NCBI RefSeq assembly: GCF_014805625.2
Contig: NW_023998438.1
Span: forward strand, 558,001-622,000
DNA: 64,000 bases
Direction of reading: 5' to 3'
Origin: Glossina fuscipes
Lineage: Eukaryota; Arthropoda; Insecta; Diptera; Glossinidae
Shown: positions 55,622 to 64,000 of the stretch, one piece after another
Numbering within the stretch: position 1 is the stretch's first letter
Layout: every line of letters begins with the position of its first letter
Made by a program: the position numbers and the translations under genes
The notes under the pieces: model-generated
The model's database searches: none
What the model was told of the DNA's origin: nothing
The model's input: the letters and a program-made list of their open reading frames with translations, nothing else

Positions 55622-56760
55622 CTATATTTGAGGTTTCAAACGATCTTCTGCATCTTTTTTGGATTTTGTAATTTTTTTTGTAGGAGGGATAAGCGTTTTC
55701 GAATTAGATGATTGTTCAGCCTTACAAACAATGTATATTTTAGTTTGAGAACAATTCGCGGAGCGTTGATGACTTCCGCCGCAGGAAGGGCAGAGCGGGT
55801 TTTGGCGTGAACATACCTTATCCGCCAACATTTGCGGCACTCTAATTTTCGTCATATGGTTTAACCCGTAATTTACTGCCTTCCAAACACATGTGGCAGC
55901 ACATGGCAAGGCAACACATTCCCGGAGAAACTCAAACGGACTGCATTCAACGCCACTTGTAATGAGACTTCTTAGCGGGGTGTGCTCAGCCTACCCAGGA
56001 CTCTTTCCAAGAAAATTTATTGATATTCTCGGACCTTCGGATTGTGTTATAATATTATTTTGTTTGGTGTTCTTTATATATAAACTTACTCACACGAGAG
56101 TTAGAGGAGTAACCGAATTTATAGCAGCGCATGACTTCTGCAACTTTGCTGGTAGGGGACCGAATTTGACCAGCTTCTTGGGATATACATTTGAATGAAA
56201 TTCAACTTCGGTGAAATCACAAGGGATAAAAGCGACCCCGCGGATTTTACAGAATTCGAAAGGAATATACACGTTATAGATATTGTTAAGTGAAGTATTG
56301 GCGGCAATAGAATTTGCCGCAACCGTATCGGAAAAGATCAATTTGATTTTTTTGTTAGAGACGAAAGAAGTTCGCCGTTACATTTAATACATTTTTTTGC
56401 ATTTTGAGGACAATTTGAGGAGCATTCGTGGCTTGTGTCACAGGAAGGGCAAAGCGACTTTTGATGTGACCTTACCTTATCTGTGTGGGCGAAACGCCAA
56501 CATTTGCGGCATTGTAATATTGGCTTGACTTAGGGTTTAATCGGGAAGTTAATGCCCCTCAAAACAGACGTAGGAGAGTAGAACATTCCCTGAAATACTT
56601 ACATGGGCTGTGGCACACGAGAGTAAGAGATTTGCTCGAATTTGTGAAAGCGCATTAGCTCCGCAATTTTGCAGAAGTCAGGTACGGGACAGAATAAAAG
56701 ATGATTTTTGGGACACGCATTTGAGAAGATTTCAAGTTTTTCAAAAGTGTTGATCAAATT
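55622..56760 (-). mobile_element. Two tandem remnants of a LINE ORF1 (zinc-knuckle gag), same strand
   Basis: Copy 1 (about 55990-55622) has CRKCWRI, a frameshift, then CPSCGGSHQRSANC. Copy 2 (about 56760-56341) has CRKCWRFAHTDK, CPSCDTSHECSSNC and CIKCNG, an array of CCHC knuckles like those of jockey/I-type ORF1 proteins. Between them 56341-56090 carries an ORF1 segment upstream of the knuckles (KLVKFGPLPAKLQKSC), matching FPVPDFCKIAELM-type sequence above copy 2. Both are degenerate. They differ from the PHD-type ORF1 of the other LINE family. Confidence 0.6.
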
Positions 56761-57050
56761 TATGAAAACGCATTACTTCCCCAAAGTTGAGGAGCTTATT
56801 ACTTATTATTTTTAGTGCCGCTTATACTTAAGGAGGATCGGAAGATGTAGAGACAGTCGCACGCGTCATTGCTGAGAAAGTTAGTTATGGAAATATGGGG
56901 TGTTTTAAATTTTTGTCTCAGGGACACTTCACAAACGGTTATAACGAAAAGAAATGCACGTACTTGACCCTTATATGATTAACCGGACAGACGAAACGTA
57001 TTTACCGAACGGAAACATATTACAAGCCGTGGAGTAATTCTTCACCCTAC

Positions 57051-57547
57051 CTTATTTCACTCTTGTGGGGACACTCATCATCAACAGCTTGGTTGCCACC
57101 TGTGTAAGTTTCTTCACTAGTCTCCCCCGGACAATCATACATGTACATGTAAACTTTACGAATCAATATATGTTTAAATGTACTAATAGGCTTAATATAC
57201 GAGAAAGATATTTGGTCAGCTGCAGAGTATAGTACTCCTAATTCAGCACAGGCAATTATTACAACTTCTGGTATTGCAGGCCTAACGCATGTTCCTTGTG
57301 GCCGAACAGAAACTACATCCTGTTTTACTGATCTATTAACATGATCCATTAAAGCACGAAATAAGCGATCCTTTGTAGTTGATAGTAAGTCAAATATGTC
57401 AGTTTTACTTTTCTTTTCGACTGATAAGTTAAGATCAGTTGGATAGGAGATATTAGAGTCTGCTGAGCTACTAACGCTCTGATATTGGATAATTGCATCT
57501 TTCAATTCGTTGATGTCAGTTGAAACCCCTTCAGTTAAGTGAAACAA
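57051..57547 (-). CDS. Exon of unrecognised minus-strand gene (exon a)
   Basis: Open frame of about 165 residues ending at AATAAG|GTAGGG (phase 2), which matches exon b 4.4 kb downstream. A possible acceptor (CTTAACTGAAG) starts the exon near 57528. It encodes DIFDLLSTTKDRLFRALMDH, then VRPQGTCVRPAIPEVVIIAC, LYSAADQISFSYIKP and IRKVYMYMYD. Long, balanced composition without repeats argues for real coding history. It sits amid retroelement pieces, so a host gene with TE-filled introns and a captured gene are both possible. Confidence 0.45.
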
Positions 57548-57784
57548 CGATACCGAGTTTTTTGGTTAGAAGTTCCTTTGTACTTAATCTAATCCTTTGC
57601 ATCAATTTTTAATCGCAAATTAAAACGATATAAAATTATGGCTTGCAAAACCGAAAAACCGAAGTGAACGAATTTGAAGAATATTGCTCTGCAAACCAAA
57701 TGTAATGGATAATATAATAGTTAGATGTTTAGAGATTGACTGAAAGGAAGGGAGAAGAAATAAATAAATGCTCAATATTGATAT

Positions 57785-58103
57785 AAGTTAAATAAGTTTT
57801 TACAATATTATCTTTAATTTAACAATATATATTTTTACTAAAGAAATTAATCGGAACTTAAAGGTGTTCTTACTTGATGTCTATCATGAATTGAAATAAA
57901 TCGTACAATTTGCATTACGAGTTCTCCAATAATTTACAGTTAGCAAATATAGCGTAACGGGAGCGGATATGTACAATAGGGTGCAATACGAGACCGATGA
58001 GATATGTTTACAAAGAGTTCAATAACATTTATGAAATTCTGTGCTACTTTCTCCGTTAGAGTGGTCCTCAAACACACTTGTTAAGGTGGTCCGTCAATCA
58101 TAT
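57785..58103 (-). repeat. Errantivirus LTR-like fragment (LTR C)
   Basis: Contains CCAATAATTTACAGTTAGCA, AGGGTGCAATACGAGACCGATGAGATATGTTTAC and ends GTTAAGGTGGTCCGTCAA, matching the order and outer end of LTR A (AGGATGGTCCTTAACT). Diverged. Confidence 0.5.
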
Positions 58104-58629
58104 ATGTATGCCTTTTAAAACCAACTACTATGACATGCATATGTATGCATATAAGTAAGAAAGAGATCACTATAATTAATTTAATCTAACTAAAACTATG
58201 CAAATTATTAATATGTTACGTTGTGTTTGCATAAGGCAACTCTAGTTGCTGTGTTTTTATTATTCAATTTCCATTTTTCCAAATTTTAAATGGTAGAGCG
58301 CGTCGTGAATAAAAATTTTTACAAAACCTTCGCCTTGCATTGCTTTTTTTTAAATTTTTTGTATTTTCAAAAGTATTTTTATTTTATTTTTAATGTCCAC
58401 TTTTCCACACAGACACACCCTCTTGTTGTTTTGACTCGAAAGGATTTTTCTAAAATACTTTAAATTGTAACGGGTTAGCTGGGGAATGACTCAGGGTTGC
58501 CCAGCGATTCGTTCTAAGGTAATTATTGTTTAAATTAAAGAAACCTTCGGGTTTCTCTATCAATTTTTATATATTTTGGGGGAATTTAAGAAGAATATAT
58601 GAATATGGGTTGGCGTTATTTACGAAGTG

Positions 58630-59160
58630 CTTACTACTAACCAACATGTATTAGTGGGCAAACTCGATATATCCGGAGAATTATGAACGGCGCTTCACCG
58701 AACTGTGAAAATGAAATTGTTGCGTATAATCTGCAAATTATATTCAGATGCTCAGTAGGCAGCGAAACTGGTCCCTAAAGAGGTGAGATTCCTATGGTGC
58801 GTTTTCGGGCCTGGACGCCATAAGGTATTGATGTAAGAGCACGCTGGTTATCTTAAGATCCCCGCTCTGGATAGACAAGGTAACGGATTACTAGTCTCTG
58901 CCAGGCTGGAATGCCCCTTTGGACCGATAGTCTATAAAATAATGGCGCTAGAGTATGCTCTTAATGATCCCATTCCGTATGGTCAATATCTAACTTCTAA
59001 CCACGAATTAGTGGCCAGACTACGGTATCCTTTCAGGCCGAAAATTTATAAGATAATGATGCAAGAGCACCCTGTTATCTTAAGGAGCTCGTTTCGGACG
59101 GACGGGGCGACAAGAGTTGTTGACTTGCCTTTTAGTTTGGCTGCTGTTGGACAGGTAAAG
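58630..59160 (+). repeat. Imperfect tandem repeats, ~115-bp period
   Basis: GTAAGAGCACGCTGGTTATCTTAAG near 58831, GCTAGAGTATGCTCTTAATG near 58946 and GCAAGAGCACCCTGTTATCTTAAG near 59061 mark successive units. Each is preceded by a (C/T)TAACCA-GAATTAGTGG-CAGACT-type block, and an earlier partial unit lies at 58630-58690. The open frame 58942-59166 runs through the repeats. Confidence 0.75.
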
Positions 59161-59876
59161 AAATGATCATCGTTTGCGCGATGCTTTCGTAGCTGTTGGC
59201 TGACACATCAACACGTTGATAGCGAGAGTTTTCGCCACGAGGTGTGCTTACGCACTATACCACTTACACGCTATAGGTTAAGGAGAAACTTAATTGAAAG
59301 AGTATCTTAAGGAAAGCTACATATTATTATTTATGAGTTAAAGCTGCAAAATGAGATTATGCGGGGTTGCATTACAATTTCAATCAGAGAAATCTGTCAT
59401 ATGAAGATAGAGAGGGCTATGTAGAAGTCCAAATGTAAGATTTAGCTCAACTTTACAGTTAGTGAAACAAAGTAAAGTTATATACACAGATATGATATTC
59501 GAATGTAAACAACAATCTCTCTCGTTTTCGGTAGTTGCAGATACTGATGATGTGTAAAGTTATATACAAATGATATTAGAATGTAAAGGACAATGTCTTT
59601 AGTGTTCGCAAAGGGTAAGGAAGACTGCTTCCTTACAAAATTTTTGTAACTTACAGTTTGTGACTTGGCTCGTTGTTCGCTTTTGCGTAACGGTCAAGCA
59701 ATAGAGTCACATCGATTTTGCGAACTAACCTTGCTTAACTTATCACCTATTTTCTATATTAAACTGTAGGACGTCAAACGATGGGGAGATATTTAAATTT
59801 TTATTTCAGTTTTTTTTTTTTTTTTTTTAAATTTAAATTTACTTGTTTTCGATGAGGTCTCTGCTCGGGTGCCACT

Positions 59877-60714
59877 TGTGAGGATTTTTACCCATTCTCT
59901 GGTGTTTGGGTATGCTCAACGGCACCAAGCTGTGACTCACAAGAATTTTTTCTTTTTTATATAATGTAATATGAATGAAAGTACAAGAAAGTAAGTTTCT
60001 GCGTATATGTAATACCGAGTTATCTGTTAATTAAATTGGGCTATTATCATTGTCTTGTAGCTTTTAGTTAATTTTAAATAATGTTCATATAAGCATAAAA
60101 ATAATTGTTGTTTGCGATTACTTAACTTGTTTCTATTTTCAACTTTTATACCTGAAAGCTAATAGTGGATAAAAATATATCCATTTTGTAAACTTGTCAT
60201 GTGACACACGTTGGCATGAATAAAATTCAAGGGATTATTGTTCTTTATCTTTTGTGTTTAGTTCAAATACATACTTTACTTTAGTTGTGTTTAATTAGTT
60301 TAATTATAAGTTAAATTATTTTTATTTCCTTGGGTTTATTAATGAAACGCAATTTATTTTTGTATTTTTATTTAATTAATTTAACAATTTATTTCTAATT
60401 TTTGGTTTGGAATTTGTTGTTAAATGGATAGTTGATAAAGAGACTGACTTTTCTTATCGATTTATAAAACGGGAAACCTCGGTTTAACCAATAATCCACA
60501 GTCAGCATTTATTTTTATTATATGGTGAAATGAGATATCTGTGGGAGTTGTTTATGGTATGGTGCCCATTGGATATCGGTGAGAAGGGTTTACGTTAACG
60601 TTATATGAGAAGTGTTCATATTAACTTTATATGACACTTTAGGTTTGTTCATTGTAATTGTGAGGGTGGTTCGTAAGTTTGTTCTTTTTATTAGGATGGT
60701 CCTTAACTTATATA
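59877..60714 (-). repeat. Errantivirus LTR (LTR B), longer variant, with primer-binding site
   Basis: The outer end GGTCCTTAACT at 60698-60708 is followed by TATATA (60709-60714), a fitting YRYRYR target site. The inner end abuts a primer site (59858-59874, minus TGGCACCCGAGCAGAG). It matches LTR A over about 60320-60708 but is about 830 bp long, so the inner 440 bp is extra or inserted DNA. No gag or pol is seen next to it. Confidence 0.65.
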
Positions 60715-61149
60715 CTTGATTCAATTTGAATGCGATTTAATCTAAATATATTTTACTCTTGCCTTGCACATTCAAGTTTGGTTGAATGTGCATTCATTAA
60801 CTTGGCATTATTCATGCACTTGCATTTGCATGTTTCTCTGTTGGTCTACTTTATAATAACTGACCATAGACAACAATATCAATTCAGACCTTGAAGTGTG
60901 TCGTCGTTGTTTACATTAATTTGCTTACGTTGCATTTTCATGGCACACTTCAAGTCGTTCATATTTCGGGAATAAACATATGCAAAAATGCAAATGCATC
61001 AATTGTAACGAAGGCGTGTGTTTGCGGTAGAGCAATTTGGCGAGACTCTTTCCTTCCTCTTGTGTCCTCTCACCCGCCACACTTTGTTCCAATAATAAAA
61101 AAAAAACATAAAAAGGATAAAAGGTCGATTCCATGTAGCAAGAATCGCA

Positions 61150-62480
61150 TTACCCCATTACCCTGTCCCTTGTCCAGTCTATCGTCTGTAGGTCAGTACC
61201 GAGTCCGTTGGTCACCGTCTGGAGTCCTACCTACAGTGCCATCATGCCCACACCCCCTTCACCTCAGCCACAGCGGTGGCAGTTCGCACTCAGCCACATA
61301 TCGGGGACAAAAAAAAAACAGGAATTAAATGAACTAGGATACCTGATACTGTTTGTGTCGGTGTAGTGTCTGCGGCGGTAGCTGTTTACTTCGGCGGTTC
61401 CTGTTCACAGCAAAGGGTTTGTTGCCTTCTTTGATCCACGACTTATGATGGTCCGAAAGGTTGCTGTCGTTGCCTAACAAGGGTTGATCTCGATGGAACA
61501 ATAGAGTCGCGGCACGGATCGTAGGCTGATATGTTCCCAGCCGGTTGCAGTGCAGCAGGTGTAATTATGTTACCTCAACTTAATATTTGGTGATGAACGT
61601 ATACGTTCGTATCCCTTTTAAGTGTGACTGTTTGTATTATGAAAGTGTTTGTTCGATAACATATTTTGATTATTTTCGCCTTTTTTTTTTTTGTGTATGC
61701 TTTATGCTTATGCCGCTCTTCGTTCCTTTTTTTTTTTATAAAAACAATTTTTATTTATCATTTGACTTCTAAGGTTTTCATTGAATCCTTCATTAATTTA
61801 TTTCTTTTCTCATATTTTTATTACCATGCTTGTTATATACATGTACTATATTTCTGAACTAACAAATACACATTTTAAAGAATTTTGCACAGCTCCTAAC
61901 ATATAAGGAATGTGGATGTTTCTTTGTCACTTTACTTATTTTGTTCTTCGCTTTATGTGGCTTTTGTTATTTGAACATTAATAAACGCAGTAATTTCATT
62001 TAGTTCACTACTCTTAATTTATCAAAGTTTATTCTGCTTGTTTCTTGATTGATTTTAAGCGAGCCAATAACTAGTTCTAGTTAATAATTACATCTTCACG
62101 CCCTAACTTCCCAGAGTAGACTCCTCTAACTCCGAAAACAAAAATCAGACAGACCTCTCCCTGCTCAATTTCTCTCTTCTTCTTCCTGTTGGTCTCTACA
62201 GCGGCTTGTCGCTACTCTCACAAAAGCAAGCAAAGATCCCGCAAAATCATACAATTTTTGCCTGTTCTTGCAAAAGCAAAAAAAAAAAAAGGGAATACCG
62301 CAAAATCATACGATTTTGCCTGTTTTAATGAAAAAAAAGAAAAAAAAGATCATGCGATTTATAAACGGTACCATAAAATCACACGATTTTGTCTAACGGC
62401 ATGCCGTTATTGCGATACTTGCGGTTGACACGGACCGACAGACACCCTACCCAACGTTTGTTCGCGGCCGTTACACAATT
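61150..62480 (+). repeat. 1.3-kb repeat unit, copy 2, with palindrome array
   Basis: Second copy of 47710-49000, same orientation, with the palindromes at 62241-62261, 62300-62319, 62348-62360 and 62373-62392. Short frames on it (60891-61328, 62189-62428) are not credited as genes. Confidence 0.65.
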
Positions 62481-64000
62481 CATACATTTATTTACAGCAA
62501 CAAAATTAGTTTATAAAAATTGTAATTTATAAGTCAAATTTTCTAGCAATAAAATCGTCTTTGTCTTTGTTTTGCACTCTCAACATTGCATTGATCATTA
62601 TCTGTTTTGGTGGTTTCTTCCACCAAGTTCCAAGTGCTGGAAGAACAAAATCTATGTAAGTTGACGGTCTAGCACCTTTGTTTGTTTCGTGTCCACGTCG
62701 GACACGCTAATAAATACATTCAGAAGACAACACCTTAACATAACATTTGGTGACCAACGTGATTGGCACGTCTCGCATTTGTTGTTTGTTGTCAGACGCG
62801 CTAACAAACAAATTCAAACAAATCATTCTAACTCAACATTTTGTTGCAAAGACAATTAATTAATCCAGTTTTAAATGCTCTTTAGTAAAAGATAAAAAGT
62901 GTGGATCGTTGTACGGTGTGCGTCAAGTGCATTGACCTTCACTTCCTCACCGAATCAAATACGATGAACAAGTGAAGGACGTGTACTAACTCACTTCATG
63001 TCGACGACATCATGTAACTAACTCCACGTAATCATGAAAATTAAGCTGCGCTTACTCATTGAAGACTGCGTTGCCTGTTAACCTCGATATTTACTTCATA
63101 ATAGACCTCTTGTGGCCTTCGTCATAATTGCGGCGACGTTTAATTCACTTTTCTTTACGTTTACTGTGATTAAACTTCGAAACTTTTCAATGTCGATAGA
63201 CGTCAATTTTATTTTCGGGTAACGAACGAAATTGAACTGCAGCTCTATCAAACTTATTTTTAATACCTGATTGCCTCTCAGATGATTTACTGTGCTAAAT
63301 AAAAAAAAAAATCAGACTCGGTTTCCACACTTTTTTTACTCGACACCTTTATATTTTCTGTACTGATACACGACAAATTAGTTTGTTAAATGTTTATTTA
63401 ATTGCTTTTTCTTCCGCATATGTCCTCATGCGTTGATGTTTCAAAACAGACCACGTTTGCATTTCTTTCAACGCAAACGAAGCCACCCACCCTTACAATT
63501 TACAGACAAAGATCGGACTCCCTTTCTCTTTCCGTTGAATTCTCTCTTGATTGTTTTCTACGAAAAGAAAAGGAGTGATTAGTGGCAAGCAGATCAAGTA
63601 TTGCTTTTTTATAGACAAGCAATATTATTAGCAGAACGGCAGACCTCATCCATCCTACACCCATCGATTTCGCGATTGCTTAATACTATGTTTACTATTT
63701 AGTGTCTAGTTTATTATGTTACACGCGTGTGTCAAGTAGAAATTAGCAAATTTAGAATATATACTTGGATTTTGGTGTATTTTTTAAACTTCGGCAATCT
63801 TCGGTCAAGAATTTTCTACTTCTACCGCATCACTTTTAGAATTTTTCTTTGCACAACGCTCTATACAAAAAAACTTTTCCACTGTTACGTGATATTTTAA
63901 CGTTTGGTATTGCGCGAATCCGCTCAGACGAAAGAGTGTCGCCACCTTCGTTGGTACCTGTTTCGTCCCCGTACTGCAGCGCAATTGAAAAACTCTCCTT
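62481..64000 (+). mobile_element. Possible LTR end, primer site and leader of a retroelement running off the right edge
   Basis: TAATAAATACATT...TAACATTTGGTGACCAACGTG at 62709-62760 looks like an LTR end with polyadenylation signal followed by a TGG-starting primer site at 62748. A similar TAATATTTGGTGATGAACGT occurs at about 61581-61600. A diverged echo of the same end lies at 62795-62850. The remaining 1.1 kb has no gene, as expected for a 5' leader. The identity of the element is unclear. Confidence 0.35.

Noticed and set aside
58942..59166. 74-residue plus-strand protein
   Set aside because: The frame simply traverses the ~115-bp tandem repeats.

Overview
This is a 64 kb piece of an insect genome, most likely a higher fly (Diptera). 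A tephritid fruit fly would fit, but that is inference. The evidence is AT-rich DNA, short GT-AG introns, insect-type I-like and CR1-like LINEs, and Ty3/gypsy (errantivirus-type) LTR elements. Two of the intact host genes resemble loci I recall on the same Drosophila arm (Muller E): Spn100A and rudimentary-like.

Host genes. The left edge (148-1878, +) carries the 3' part of a serpin with a long Thr/Pro/Ser-rich insertion. It converges on a Myb/SANT-like DNA-binding protein gene (2396-3499, -). A three-exon UMP synthase gene (18718-20375, -) joins OPRT and ODCase, and its second intron appears to be GC-AG. A six-exon Integrator subunit 9 gene (29332-32130, -) can be traced exon by exon with matching phases to about 657 residues. 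Less certain host sequences are an isolated PLCXD-like exon near 5.6 kb, a decayed coding region near 21.8-22.5 kb, a duplicated small coding exon at 35.1/35.7 kb, an unrecognised two-exon gene end at 36788-37764, a decayed MATH-domain (SPOP-like) pseudogene at 44610-45200, and an unrecognised set of phase-compatible exons on the minus strand between 57.5 and 50.6 kb.

Mobile DNA fills most of the rest. A CR1/jockey-type LINE family is present at 7.5-9.4 kb (-), 11.7-15.6 kb (-, nearly full length but decayed), 16.7-18.2 kb (+, 5'-truncated) and as an ORF1 fragment at 40.45-40.85 kb. An I-like LINE with RNase H and a (TAA)n tail lies at about 22.95-26.34 kb (+). Two very short 3' tails of that family, each flanked by target-site duplications, lie at 5.9 and 34.8 kb. 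An errantivirus-type element (39.5-44.5 kb, -) retains a Lys-type primer-binding site, gag tail, protease, reverse transcriptase, the integrase end and env pieces, but is interrupted by the LINE fragment. Related LTR pieces recur at 55.5, 57.9 and 59.9-60.7 kb, all on the minus strand. From about 45 to 64 kb the DNA is a mosaic of LTR-like and tandemly repeated segments, including two copies of a 1.3 kb unit that contains a spaced array of AT-rich palindromes.

Layout: gene pair (0-3.5 kb), TE-rich block (5.9-18.2 kb), UMPS (18.7-20.4 kb), I-like LINE and LTR-like repeats (22-28.3 kb), IntS9 (29.3-32.1 kb), small duplicated exons and an unknown gene (34.9-37.8 kb), then a retroelement graveyard to the right edge. 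Nothing suggests that the genes work together. UMPS acts in pyrimidine synthesis, IntS9 in snRNA and nascent-RNA 3' cleavage, and the serpin is probably secreted.
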